A stretch of DNA of 64,000 nucleotides from Rhodoferax sp. Its GTDB lineage: Bacteria > Pseudomonadota > Gammaproteobacteria > Burkholderiales > Burkholderiaceae_C. The position numbers and the translations under genes were made by a program. A model generated the notes under the pieces. It was not told the origin of the DNA. It made no database searches and was given only the letters and a program-made list of their open reading frames with translations. Each line of letters begins with the position of its first letter. Within the stretch, counting starts at the first letter, position 1. Positions 8,284 to 17,529 of the stretch are shown piece after piece. The stretch lies in assembly GCA_030682475.1 (NCBI GenBank), contig JAUXOA010000065.1, positions 1 through 64,000 of the forward strand, written 5' to 3'.

Positions 8284-8481
8284 TGACCTTCGTCGGCACG
8301 CTGGTCGATCAGAAGAAAGCTGTTCTCCCGGGTTCGACAGCTATTGGAAATAGTGCAGCGAGCTCGGGGTTTTCGCGAGGATGCAGGGCGCAAGGGGCTG
8401 ATTGCCATTTTTAATATACTGGGCCATGAGGACGCCAGGGTGGCAACTTATCGTGCCTTGCTGACGAAGGCGTTGCGCTGA
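8284..8481 (+). pseudogene. Gene-fragment scar between divergent genes, includes SulP-identical 26-mer
   Basis: The interval 8070-8549 between divergent genes holds two gene-like scraps. Bases 8284-8309 match 13343-13368 of the second SulP gene exactly (26 bases, encoding TFVGTLVD). In another frame, 8287-8481 encodes about 64 residues with no start codon that look like a protein C-terminus (RARGFREDAGRKGLIAIF...LLTKALR). I cannot identify that protein. Promoters for both flanking genes must also lie in this stretch, but I see no clear boxes. Confidence 0.5.
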
Positions 8482-8549
8482 TTATTTCCAATAAAAATGT
8501 GCCCCCATTGGTAAAATTACCGGTCTTGAATACAACATCCCCTGCCACT

Positions 8550-9662
8550 ATGAAAACGCCCCTCCCTTCAGACCCCAAACTGCTCATGCGCTCGATTATC
8601 CAGCGCATCGCCACCGGCCCCGATCTGTCCAAGGACATCAGCCGCGAAGAGGCGCATCTCGGCACCAAAGCCATTTTTGAAAACCACATCGACCCGGTAC
8701 AGATTGGCATCTTCTTTATCGCGCTGCGCATGAAACGCGAAACCATGGACGAGAACAAAGGCGTACTCGATGCGGTGCTGGAGACAACCCAACGCGTAGT
8801 AGCCACCGTCGATGAGGTGGTGGACATCGGCGACCCCTACGATGGCTACACGCGCAGCCTGCCCACCGCAGCCTTCCTCGGCCCGCTACTGGCAGAGCTT
8901 GGGGTGCACGTGGTCAGCCACGGGGTGGATCGCGTGGGTCCCAAATATGGGGTAACCGCACGCCACATTCTGGCTGCTGCAGGCGTTCCGGTAGACCTGA
9001 GCCCGGCACAGGCAGCCGCACGTCTGGCTGACCCGGCTTTGGGCTGGACCTACATCGACCAGGCACAATCCAATCCGGGTTTGCACAATATGGTTGGGCT
9101 ACGTGCGCAGATCGTCAAGCGCCCGGCATTGACCACCGTGGAAGTACTGTCCAAACCCATTGCAGGACGCAAGAAAACCCACTTCATCACCGGCTTTGTA
9201 CACAAACCCTATCCGCCTATCTATGCCGAACTGGCGCGTGTTGCCGGGTTTGATTCCGCCTGCATTATTCGCGGCGTGGAAGGCGGCGTGGTGCCTTCAT
9301 TACGTCAGGCTGGCCGCTATTTCCAATATCACGAGAGGGGGCCTGAGCGCGAAGTAGCGATAGACCCCGTCACGCTTGGCATCCAGCAAGACGTGCGTGC
9401 TGTGCCACTGCCAGGCTCGGTTGCGACCGCCGAAGGGGAGGATGAAATCGTTGCGGCCATCGACATTCATGCCACAGCACGTGCAGCGGCTGAAGCCGGC
9501 CTATTGGCACTAAAAGGAAGCAAGGGTGCGTACTACGATTCGCTGGTACTGAGTGGCGCCATCGTGCTGCACCATGTCGGCAAAGCAGCCAGCCTGGCTG
9601 ACGCCGCGGCGCAGATACGCGCCGTGCTCGATTCCGGTCGTGCCGCGAAAAGGGTGTGCTGA
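8550..9662 (+). CDS. TrpD2/YbiB-type glycosyltransferase family 3 protein
   Basis: This 370-residue protein has the anthranilate phosphoribosyltransferase fold. A helical N-terminus (LMRSIIQRIATG...DISREEA) and a domain containing HGVDRVGPKYGVTA correspond to the PRPP region. The usual GTGGD motif of true TrpD is replaced by DPYDGYTR, which marks the TrpD2/YbiB branch; some members bind nucleic acid rather than make tryptophan. ATG 8550 is preferred because it gives the usual short N-terminus; a GTG at 8499 is in frame but adds an atypical leader. It overlaps the next gene by one base (TGATG), so a coupled function with the Rieske protein is likely. Confidence 0.8.
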   Translation: MKTPLPSDPKLLMRSIIQRIATGPDLSKDISREEAHLGTKAIFENHIDPVQIGIFFIALRMKRETMDENKGVLDAVLETTQRVVATVDEVVDIGDPYDGYTRSLPTAAFLGPLLAELGVHVVSHGVDRVGPKYGVTARHILAAAGVPVDLSPAQAAARLADPALGWTYIDQAQSNPGLHNMVGLRAQIVKRPALTTVEVLSKPIAGRKKTHFITGFVHKPYPPIYAELARVAGFDSACIIRGVEGGVVPSLRQAGRYFQYHERGPEREVAIDPVTLGIQQDVRAVPLPGSVATAEGEDEIVAAIDIHATARAAAEAGLLALKGSKGAYYDSLVLSGAIVLHHVGKAASLADAAAQIRAVLDSGRAAKRVC

Positions 9663-9979
9663 TGAACGAATATATTGCGCTTGCAGCAGCGGATGAACTC
9701 AAGCCTGGGCAGATGAAACGTGTTGTGGTCGGCGGCAAACGCCTGTTGCTGTGCAACTCATCCGGCACCTTGTATTGCGTGGATGAAATGTGCAGCCACG
9801 AAGATTATTCGCTCTACCTCGGCTGCCTCAAAGACGGCAAAATCAAGTGCTCTCTTCACGGCAGCTATTTTGATCTCGCCACCGGCCAGCCAACTTGCGA
9901 GCCGGCGAATGAGCCGATACGCACTTATCCCGTTACAGTTGAAGAGGGTCAGGTGTGGATCAAGCCTGATGCAATATAG
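9662..9979 (+). CDS. Small Rieske [2Fe-2S] ferredoxin
   Basis: A 105-residue single-domain Rieske protein. The two cluster-binding loops are C-S-H (near residue 44) and C-S-L-H (near 62), in the order typical of bacterial Rieske-type ferredoxins that serve oxygenases or other redox enzymes. It has no signal peptide, so it is cytoplasmic. Its start overlaps the TrpD2 stop. Which enzyme it reduces is unknown; a second Rieske domain occurs in the CMD fusion about 4 kb downstream. Confidence 0.9.
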   Translation: MNEYIALAAADELKPGQMKRVVVGGKRLLLCNSSGTLYCVDEMCSHEDYSLYLGCLKDGKIKCSLHGSYFDLATGQPTCEPANEPIRTYPVTVEEGQVWIKPDAI

Positions 9980-10006
9980 CCCGCCATGAAGGGACCGAAT
10001 TAGACA

Positions 10007-12160
10007 ATGAGTTACGTCAAAGACCAGATGGCCCGACTGCGGCATTTTTTCCCGTTTCTGTCCTGGTTTCCGGTCAGCTCGGTTCTGTTGCGCAGCGACC
10101 TGATCGCCGGCATCACCGGCGCCCTGGTGCTGGTGCCCAAGGCCATGGCCTATGCGCAACTCTCCGGCCTGCCGGTGCACTTCGGCCTGTACGTCGCTTT
10201 TGTGCCCGCCATTCTTGGAGCGCTGTGGGGCTCGTCGCGACAGTTGGCCACGGGGCCAGTTGCCATCGTCTCCTTGATGACGGCGGCCGCCCTCACGCCG
10301 CTGGCAGCGCCCCTCTCAGTTGAGTACATCGAACTGGCCCTGCTGCTCACCCTGATGGTGGGCATCATCCAGTTCGCCCTGGGCGCGCTCAAGCTGGGCA
10401 CCATCGTCAACTTCGTGTCGCATCCGGTGATTCTGGGCTTCATGAACGCGGCGGCCGTCATCATTGCGCTGTCGCAGCTTGACATGCTGCTGGGGATTCC
10501 CAAGGGACGCAGCGGCTCTTTCCTGTTGGATATCTGGGAGATGCTCGGTTACCTGCAGCAGACCCATCTGCCGACGCTGGCCATGGCCGTGTTCGCGCTG
10601 GCTCTCATGCTGGTGCTCAAAAAGATTGCGCTGGTCTCCAAGATGAGCGTGCTGATTGCTGTGGTGGTCACGATCATCGTTAGCCATGCGCTGGATTTTG
10701 AACGCAACGACCAAGGCCGGATCGATCACATCGCCGACACCGCCACGCGCGAACTGGTGTCCGCCTATGCCCAGGCGGATAAACGGGTACGGGAATTGAC
10801 GGCCAACGCCACTACCCAGACAGCGCAGTTGCGCGCCACGGAGTCGGTCGATGCGAGGGCCGCGGCGGTCCTGCGCCACCAGATGCACCTGAGCCAGCTC
10901 GATGCCGCCGACCTGGCAGCGGAGAACAAGGATCGCCAGCGCGACATCAGCCGCCTGGCTTTCGAGCGCGCCCGCGCATCGCAAGACGGCGCGGCAACGC
11001 TCCACCTCGCAGCTCAGGTACCCGCAGGCGTCAAGACCGACGGGCATCAATGGCGCATCAAGAAGATCGAGGAGGGCAAGCTCAGCCTGGTCGGCGGCGG
11101 CGATGTCGTGGGCAATATCCCGCAGGGCCTGCCCGCTTTGCGCGTGCCCACGATCAGCTTGGGTGCCCTGCTGTCCCTGCTGTCGGCGGCCATGGTCATC
11201 GCCTTGGTGGCTTTCATGGAATCGATCGCCATGGCCAAGGCGCTGGCAGCCAAAACCAAGCAGCGCATTGACCCCAACCAGGAACTGATCGGGCAAGGCG
11301 TGGCCAACATCGGCGGGGCGTTTTTCCAGTCATACCCGGCTTGCGGCTCGTTCACCGGCTCGGCCATCAACCTGCAAGCCGGGGCAAAAACGGGTTTCGC
11401 GATGGTGTTCAATGGCTTGTTCGTGGTCACTACTCTGCTGTTTTTGACGCCCTACCTCTACCACCTGCCCAAAGCCACGCTGGGGGTGATTATTCTGTTG
11501 GCAGTCACCAGTCTGATCACGCCCAAAGCCCTCAAGCACACCTGGCAGGCCAGCCGCACCGACGGCATGGTCGCCCTCACCACCTTCGTCGTGACGCTGC
11601 TGGCTGCACCGCACTTGGACAAGGGTATCCTGGTCGGCGCCGCCTTGGCCATCGTGCTGTTCCTGTACCGCACCATGAAACCGCGCGTGGCGCAACTGGG
11701 ACGCCATCCGGACGGCGCCTTGCGCGATGTTCTCTTCCATCCGCAATTGCCCACCAGCGAGAACGTCATCGCCCTGCGCTTTGACGCCGCGCTGTACTTT
11801 GCCAACGCCTCGTTTTTCGAAGAGGCGGTGCTTGGGGCGGTCGCCGACAAGCCGCAGCTCAGGTACCTGCTGGTCGTCGGCAATGGCATCAACCAGATGG
11901 ATGCCTCCGGCGAGGAGGTCGTGCACCATCTGGTGGAGCGTTTGCGCGACAGCGGGGTCACGCTGGTGTTCTCCGGGCTCAAGAAGCAGGTGCTCGACGT
12001 GATGCGCCGAACCGGACTGTTCGAGCTGATCGGTGCCGAGCACGTGTTCCCGAGCGCAGACCAGGCGCTGATCGCCATCTACCGCTGGTTGGGCCCTGAG
12101 GGCAAAGGCGAGCTATTGACGCCCCCAGCGCCGGGCACAAGGTCGCGGACTGCGCCATGA
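10007..12160 (+). CDS. SulP-family anion transporter with internal coiled-coil insertion
   Basis: This 717-residue SulP/SLC26 permease has an N-terminal transmembrane core with the family signature (GALVLVPKAMAYAQLSGLP, later CGSFTGSAINLQAGAKT) and a C-terminal STAS domain (about residues 570-700). About 135 residues between roughly 230 and 370 are not part of the usual core. They are charged, alanine/arginine/glutamine-rich and predicted by eye to be coiled coil (RELTANATTQTAQLRATESV and onwards). SulP proteins move sulfate, bicarbonate or other anions. It overlaps the second SulP gene by four bases. Confidence 0.9.
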   Translation: MSYVKDQMARLRHFFPFLSWFPVSSVLLRSDLIAGITGALVLVPKAMAYAQLSGLPVHFGLYVAFVPAILGALWGSSRQLATGPVAIVSLMTAAALTPLAAPLSVEYIELALLLTLMVGIIQFALGALKLGTIVNFVSHPVILGFMNAAAVIIALSQLDMLLGIPKGRSGSFLLDIWEMLGYLQQTHLPTLAMAVFALALMLVLKKIALVSKMSVLIAVVVTIIVSHALDFERNDQGRIDHIADTATRELVSAYAQADKRVRELTANATTQTAQLRATESVDARAAAVLRHQMHLSQLDAADLAAENKDRQRDISRLAFERARASQDGAATLHLAAQVPAGVKTDGHQWRIKKIEEGKLSLVGGGDVVGNIPQGLPALRVPTISLGALLSLLSAAMVIALVAFMESIAMAKALAAKTKQRIDPNQELIGQGVANIGGAFFQSYPACGSFTGSAINLQAGAKTGFAMVFNGLFVVTTLLFLTPYLYHLPKATLGVIILLAVTSLITPKALKHTWQASRTDGMVALTTFVVTLLAAPHLDKGILVGAALAIVLFLYRTMKPRVAQLGRHPDGALRDVLFHPQLPTSENVIALRFDAALYFANASFFEEAVLGAVADKPQLRYLLVVGNGINQMDASGEEVVHHLVERLRDSGVTLVFSGLKKQVLDVMRRTGLFELIGAEHVFPSADQALIAIYRWLGPEGKGELLTPPAPGTRSRTAP

Positions 12161-13962
12161 CCCTCGCCGCAGACTGGTACCGCTGGTTGCCGTTCCTGGG
12201 CTGGTGGCCGCGCGTCACGGCAGCTTCGGTCAAGCTCGACCTGTTTGCCGCATTCACTGGCGCCCTGATTGTCTTGCCACAGGCCGTCGCCTTCGCCAGC
12301 ATCGCCGGGCTGCCACCGCAATACGGTCTGTATGCCGCCATGATTCCGGCGGTCGTGGCAGCGCTGTGGGGTTCGAGCTGGCATTTGGTGTCGGGCCCGA
12401 CCACGGCGATCTCCATCGTCGTGTTCGCCTCGGTCAGCCCGCTGGCACAGCCGGGCAGTGCGCACTACATCGGCCTGGTGCTGACCCTCACCCTGCTGGC
12501 CGGGGCGCTCCAGTTGGCAATGGGGCTGGCGCGATTGGGTGCGCTGGTCAACCTCATCTCGCACACCGTCATTCTCGGTTTTACGGCCGGCGCGGCCTGC
12601 CTGATCGTGGCCAGTCAGATCAAGCACTTCTTCGGGCTGGCGGTGCCCAGTGGCCTGCATTTCCACGAGGTCGTCATGTTCGCCGTCAATCATCTCGGTG
12701 AAGCACACCTTTGGGTGGTACTGGTCGGCACGGTCACGCTCGTCTCGGGGCTGCTGGCCAGGCACTACATCCCGCGGCTGCCCTACATGATCGTGGCCAT
12801 GGCGGTGGGCAGCGTAGCCGCAGCCTGGCTCAACCATGAACTCGGCGCCAGCCAAACCGGGATAGAAACCGTCGGCGCGCTGCTCGCCTCGTTCCCGCCC
12901 CTGTCGATGCCGGACCTGTCGTTTTCGACCGTCAAGGTGATGCTGTTTCCGGCCGCGATCATCGCCGTGCTGGCCTTGACCGAGGCGGTGGCGATTGCCC
13001 GTTCCATCGCGCTCAAGTCGGGGCAACGCATCGACAGCAACCAGGAGTTCATCGGCCAGGGCTTGTCCAACATCGCGGGGGCGTTCTTCTCGGCCTACCC
13101 ATCGAGCGGCTCATTCAACCGCAGCGGCGTGAACTTCGCTTCGGGTGCCCAGACACCGCTGGCGGCCGCGTTGTCTGCCGTCTTCCTGCTGCTGATCGCG
13201 TTGCTGGCCGCCCCCCTGGCTGCGTATTTGCCGGTGCCGGCCATGGCGGCCATCCTGTTCATCGTGGCGTGGGGCTTGGTCGATTTCCAGCACATCGGCA
13301 GAATCATCCGGCGCCATCCGCGCGAGAGAAGCATTCTCGCGATGACCTTCGTCGGCACGCTGGTCGATTTGGAGAAAGGCGTCTTTCTCGGCATCCTGGT
13401 GTCGCTGCTCTTCTACCTGTACCGGACATCGCAGCCCAGCATCCAGGAACGCGCCCCCTTGCGCTCGGAACTGGGCAATCCGAGACGCAAGTTCGCTGAC
13501 GTTGGCGCGGCAGACGCGCCGGCCTCCGCTTGTCCACAGATGGCGATACTGCGGGTTCAAGGTTCCCTCTACTTCGGCGCGGTCGAGCACGTTGGCCATC
13601 ACCTGCATCGTGTGGACGAAATCGACCCCAACAAGAAATGGATCATGCTGCTGGCCCAAGGCGTCAATTTCGTCGACCTGGCCGGCGCACAATTGCTGGC
13701 CCAGGAAGCACAGCGGCGGCGCACCACGGGCGGTGGTTTAATCCTCGTCGGCGTTCAACCCGCTGTGCGGGAGATGCTGACCCGCGGTGGCCAGCTTGAC
13801 GAAATCGGGGCCGACCACATCGTGGCGCACAAAGGCGATGCGCTGCGTGCGGTGTACCCCCTGCTGGACAGCGAAATCTGCTCCTCCTGCTCCCTGCGGG
13901 TGTTCGAAGAGTGCCAGACCGTCCTGCCCAACGGCGAGCTACGCCAGCCGCCGACTAGGTAG
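12157..13962 (+). CDS. SulP-family anion transporter
   Basis: A 601-residue SulP permease of ordinary length. The transmembrane core has GALIVLPQAVAFASIAGLPP and YPSSGSFNRSGVNFASGAQT, and a C-terminal STAS domain follows (about 450-560). A cysteine-containing tail (SEICSSCSLRVFEECQ) follows the STAS domain. The start overlaps the stop of the upstream SulP gene (ATGA). The paired arrangement suggests a heteromer or two substrates. In a sulfur oxidiser, sulfate efflux or bicarbonate uptake is plausible but not shown. Confidence 0.92.
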   Translation: MTLAADWYRWLPFLGWWPRVTAASVKLDLFAAFTGALIVLPQAVAFASIAGLPPQYGLYAAMIPAVVAALWGSSWHLVSGPTTAISIVVFASVSPLAQPGSAHYIGLVLTLTLLAGALQLAMGLARLGALVNLISHTVILGFTAGAACLIVASQIKHFFGLAVPSGLHFHEVVMFAVNHLGEAHLWVVLVGTVTLVSGLLARHYIPRLPYMIVAMAVGSVAAAWLNHELGASQTGIETVGALLASFPPLSMPDLSFSTVKVMLFPAAIIAVLALTEAVAIARSIALKSGQRIDSNQEFIGQGLSNIAGAFFSAYPSSGSFNRSGVNFASGAQTPLAAALSAVFLLLIALLAAPLAAYLPVPAMAAILFIVAWGLVDFQHIGRIIRRHPRERSILAMTFVGTLVDLEKGVFLGILVSLLFYLYRTSQPSIQERAPLRSELGNPRRKFADVGAADAPASACPQMAILRVQGSLYFGAVEHVGHHLHRVDEIDPNKKWIMLLAQGVNFVDLAGAQLLAQEAQRRRTTGGGLILVGVQPAVREMLTRGGQLDEIGADHIVAHKGDALRAVYPLLDSEICSSCSLRVFEECQTVLPNGELRQPPTR

Positions 13963-13997
13963 TTTCCCCAGCCCTGACTTAGAGTATATTTCCCGCC

Positions 13998-14624
13998 ATG
14001 AGTGACGCGCTGAACTACCTGCTCAAAGCCCGGCCCGAGGCGCTGGGCCACTACTTCGCGTTCCTGAAGGATGCTGGCAAGCACCTGGACCCGAAAACCA
14101 AAAATCTGATTTCGGTCATCACCAAAGTCCATGCGCAAACTGATCGTGGCTTGCGCCAGTACCTGCGCCGGGCCTTGCGCGAGGGTTGCACGCCGGTGGA
14201 GGTTCTGGACGCCCTGCTGATGGCGTTTCCGGCACTCGGGCTGGCCAAAATCATCTGGGCCGTGGACATTATTCTGGACATGAAAATCCCCGAGTTCCAG
14301 CCTGCGGCCCTGACCAGCCCCGGCCAGTGGCATGACGTGATGGCCAGCACCGATGTCAAGGATGGTGATGTCACGCGCACCGAATGCGAGGGCCGCGGCC
14401 TGTTCGCCTACCGCGACAAAAAAACTTTTCAGGTGTATGACAGCCGTTGCCCGCACCAGAGCACCAACATACCGGAGCTGGCACTCAAGGGCAGCACCTT
14501 GACCTGTCCCAAGCACCATTGGGTGTTCGATGTGAAAAGCGGCGACTGCATCAAAAAGGGTAACAGTCCGCTCAAGCGCATCGAGTCCAAAGTCGTCAAA
14601 GGCCGTTTGCTGGCTTTTTGGTAA
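13998..14624 (+). CDS. CMD (AhpD-like) domain fused to a Rieske domain
   Basis: The first ~95 residues (LKARPEALGHYFAFLKDAGKHLDPKTKNLISV...GCTPVEVLDALLMAF) fit the carboxymuconolactone decarboxylase/AhpD fold. The CxxC redox pair of AhpD is missing; only one cysteine lies in that region. Residues ~105-208 form a Rieske domain with C-P-H (RCPHQ) and C-P-K-H (TCPKHHWVFD). A two-domain fusion of this kind is uncommon. The gene is 35 bases after the second SulP gene and likely in the same transcript. The function is unknown; a redox sensor or partner of the upstream Rieske protein is possible. Confidence 0.8.
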   Translation: MSDALNYLLKARPEALGHYFAFLKDAGKHLDPKTKNLISVITKVHAQTDRGLRQYLRRALREGCTPVEVLDALLMAFPALGLAKIIWAVDIILDMKIPEFQPAALTSPGQWHDVMASTDVKDGDVTRTECEGRGLFAYRDKKTFQVYDSRCPHQSTNIPELALKGSTLTCPKHHWVFDVKSGDCIKKGNSPLKRIESKVVKGRLLAFW

Positions 14625-14716
14625 GCCCCCGCAGCCGCTGTCGCCTATCTTACCCACCGATCACCATCCCAGTGAAAAACCCGCGATTCCCATCCTTACA
14701 ACTATCGGAGATCATC

Positions 14717-16120
14717 ATGAAAGCATCCAGAAAAATTTTTTATTTGACACCTCTTTGCGCGCTGCTTGCAGCCGGTTCGGTGCATGCCACCAACGGTTAT
14801 TTCGCGCATGGCTATGGCATGACTGCCAAAGGCATGGGCGGCGCGTCAACCGCGATGACGAAAGATACATTTGGCGGCGCGAATAATCCGGCCAGCATGG
14901 TGTGGGTGGGCGATCGCATGGATATCGGTGTTGATCTGTTCAGCCCGAGACGGTCGGTGAGCAGGCAGGGGAGTAACGGTCCGTTTTCTCCCACTGGCCA
15001 GTATAACGGCAGCGTCGACAGCGACAGCAACTACTTCCTCGTGCCGGAATTCGGCTACAACAAAATGCTGGGCTCGAACATGTCCGTCGGCGTGTCCGTC
15101 TACGGTAACGGCGGCATGAACACCAATTACAACGGCACCCAGGCTGGCGGTGCGGGTGCACCGTCCTTTGCGCCGTCCTGCGCCGGCGCACCGTCGAATA
15201 TGCTCTTCGGCTGCGGCAAGCTCGGTGTCGATCTGATGCAACTGATCGTTGCACCGACCTTCGCTTATAAGATCAACGCCAACCACTCCGTCGGTATCTC
15301 CCCACTGCTCGGCTATCAGCGCTTCAAAGTCGACGGCCTGCAAGCTTTCGACGAGACTCTGGATATGGATGGTCCCGGACCAGCGCCGGCCGGACGTTTC
15401 ACGAGCAGCCAAGGCAACACGACCAACAGGGGCTACGATAGTTCAACCGGCTGGGGTGTGCGTATCGGCTGGTTCGGCAAGGTTTCCGATGCCGTTACCC
15501 TGGGCGCAGCGTATTCCACCAAGATGCGCATGAGCGCTTTCGACAAGTACAAGGGGCTGTTTGCCGAGGGCGGCGATTTCGATATTCCGGAAAACTACAA
15601 TATTGGCATTGCGGTGAAGGCGACCCCCAAGACGACATTGGCTTTCGACATCCAGCAGATCAATTATTCGAACGTGAAGTCGATTGCCAACGGGGTGTCC
15701 AACAGCCTTGCCAGCATGGCCGGTGGCACTTTCCCCGTGGCCCCCAACCGCCTGGGCGAGTCCAACGGTTCCGGCTTCGGTTGGCGCGACCAGACGGTGT
15801 TCAAGCTAGGCGTCGAGCATGAGTACAGCCAGAACCTGACCCTGCGCGCTGGCTACAACTACGGGAAATCGCCGGTCCGCAATAGCACCATCGACGACGT
15901 GACTTTCAACATCCTGGCGCCCGGCGTGGTGGAGAAGCATCTCACGCTGGGCGCCACCTGGATCCTGGCCAGCAAGGACGAACTGACCGTCTCCTACATG
16001 CATGCCTTCAGTAACTCGGTGACGGGCCCATCGGTCACGCGGTTGCTCGGTGTAGGCGGTACCGAGACCCTTAAGATGTCCCAGAACGCGCTGGGCGTCG
16101 CTTACAGCAAGAAGTTTTAA
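14717..16120 (+). CDS. OmpP1/FadL/TodX-family outer-membrane channel
   Basis: This 467-residue protein has a cleavable signal (MKASRKIFYLTPLCALLAAGSVHA) followed by the FadL N-terminal signature NGYFAHGYGMTAKGMGGAS. The C-terminus ends in an aromatic residue (SKKF), as outer-membrane barrels do. FadL-type channels admit hydrophobic compounds, and some sulfur oxidisers use them for sulfur or hydrocarbon uptake. ATG 14717 is chosen over upstream in-frame starts because the signal peptide begins there and CGGAG lies ahead of it. A terminator follows. Confidence 0.9.
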   Translation: MKASRKIFYLTPLCALLAAGSVHATNGYFAHGYGMTAKGMGGASTAMTKDTFGGANNPASMVWVGDRMDIGVDLFSPRRSVSRQGSNGPFSPTGQYNGSVDSDSNYFLVPEFGYNKMLGSNMSVGVSVYGNGGMNTNYNGTQAGGAGAPSFAPSCAGAPSNMLFGCGKLGVDLMQLIVAPTFAYKINANHSVGISPLLGYQRFKVDGLQAFDETLDMDGPGPAPAGRFTSSQGNTTNRGYDSSTGWGVRIGWFGKVSDAVTLGAAYSTKMRMSAFDKYKGLFAEGGDFDIPENYNIGIAVKATPKTTLAFDIQQINYSNVKSIANGVSNSLASMAGGTFPVAPNRLGESNGSGFGWRDQTVFKLGVEHEYSQNLTLRAGYNYGKSPVRNSTIDDVTFNILAPGVVEKHLTLGATWILASKDELTVSYMHAFSNSVTGPSVTRLLGVGGTETLKMSQNALGVAYSKKF

Positions 16121-16160
16121 TCTGGCTGATAGCGAGAGCTCCTTGTGAAGTAAATAAATC

Positions 16161-16197
16161 GGGCTGGGGGTGAGAGATCACTTCCAGCCCTTTTTTA
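16161..16197 (+). terminator. Terminator after the FadL-type gene
   Basis: The hairpin GGGCTGG (16161-16167) / CCAGCCC (16184-16190) is followed by six T. It lies 40 bases past the stop codon and reads in the plus direction. Confidence 0.85.
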
Positions 16198-16308
16198 TTT
16201 GCATTTGGAAAATGAATATGGAGCCAGCATGAATCGCGTATTGGGAAAAATGTTACTCGCAACCAGTATCTACAAAGCCTTGACCGACGGACATCGGCTC
16301 ATCAATGG

Positions 16309-17529
16309 TCAAAATTCGTATCGCATCTGCAAGTAGACATTGTCGTCGCGCGACAACTGCCCGAACTGCCCCCACGGCTTGCCGCCGAAAAGGTTGGCGC
16401 CAAGCGCGCCCCATATCTTGTCGGTGAAGCTGTAGCGTAGCTCCGGGTTCACGAAGTGGTCGCCGTTACTGGCGTTGTAAGCAGCGTAAACGGACAGCCG
16501 TAGCGTCTGGTGCAGATAGAACTGCGTCAGCCGCGCCGTAACCGTATGGCCCCATCGCTTGTCGACCGGGAAACCGGCGGGCAACGCGGCGAGGTAGGCG
16601 CCGTAGTCATGCATGCGTTCGGTGTAATACTGGAAGCTGAGCGAGAGGTCCTCCACCGGCTGGATCTGGTACCCAACGAGCAGGCGGGTCTGCGAGTTGG
16701 GTACGGCAAAGTCGCTGCCTGAGCGGTCCTGCCGCGAGTCGGAATAGGCCGCCTCCATGCCTAGCACGCCGTCACCCACCCGGCCGGAAACGCTGGCGCC
16801 ATAGAGCGAGAGCTGCGGGTAGAAGTAGCTGATCTTCGTCGGCGCCGTCATGCTGTCCGCTCGCATCGATGGCGTGCGCGCAAAGCCACGGTACAGGTAG
16901 AGCGCGGTATCCCAGCCGGCCACGTCGCGGTAGATGCGTAAGCCAGCCTCGCCCTGCCCCGGCTTGATGGTTTCGCGAGTAGTCACCGCCGGCATCGGGT
17001 CGTAGAGGTGAAAGCGCCGGGCATCCGGAATGCGGCTTGCGCGGAAATTCGGTGCCAGCATCAACTCGAAGTTGGCAAACTCAGGGTAGGCGCCCAGCTT
17101 CACCGCATCCACGCCGTTCTTGAGATAGTCCAGCGGCCGTCCCGCGAACAGCGCTTCATGATTCTTGGGGAAGACATCATTCACGAACACCAGATCACCC
17201 AGCCCCCAGGTGATGACTTGCCGCCCGATACGCAGATCCCAATTGCCAGCCGCGTAATCGACATAAGCCTCGCGCAATTCGGCTTGATCCTGACGGCCAA
17301 GGTGATCCCAGGCGAAGTCGCCCTTGGCCAGCAGCCGCCAGGCGCCGCCAGTGGCGTCGAGTTTGAGTTGCACCCGCTCCTCCAGCCACTTGTAATGGCG
17401 GCCGTCGGGGTTTTCCGCCACCGTGTTGAAGGCGGTGTTCTGCTGCACGAAGCCCGACAGCGTCACTTCCGCCCGAGCCGCGAGCTGCGCCAGCAGCGCA
17501 ATCAAGCAGAACGCGGCAGGACGCAGCAT
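16309..17529 (-). CDS. Outer-membrane beta-barrel protein of the RND/LolA operon (DUF1302-like)
   Basis: This 406-residue protein has a signal peptide (MLRPAAFCLIALLAQLAARA) followed by many alternating aromatic/polar strands. It contains RIGRQVITWGLGDLVFVNDVFPKN, a motif seen in DUF1302-type porins, and ends QMRYEF with a terminal Phe. The start at 17529 shares one base with the LolA-like stop (TGATG). With the RND exporter and LolA-like protein it would supply an outer-membrane component. The intergenic stretch 16198-16308 shows nothing clear. Confidence 0.8.
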   Translation of the reverse strand: MLRPAAFCLIALLAQLAARAEVTLSGFVQQNTAFNTVAENPDGRHYKWLEERVQLKLDATGGAWRLLAKGDFAWDHLGRQDQAELREAYVDYAAGNWDLRIGRQVITWGLGDLVFVNDVFPKNHEALFAGRPLDYLKNGVDAVKLGAYPEFANFELMLAPNFRASRIPDARRFHLYDPMPAVTTRETIKPGQGEAGLRIYRDVAGWDTALYLYRGFARTPSMRADSMTAPTKISYFYPQLSLYGASVSGRVGDGVLGMEAAYSDSRQDRSGSDFAVPNSQTRLLVGYQIQPVEDLSLSFQYYTERMHDYGAYLAALPAGFPVDKRWGHTVTARLTQFYLHQTLRLSVYAAYNASNGDHFVNPELRYSFTDKIWGALGANLFGGKPWGQFGQLSRDDNVYLQMRYEF

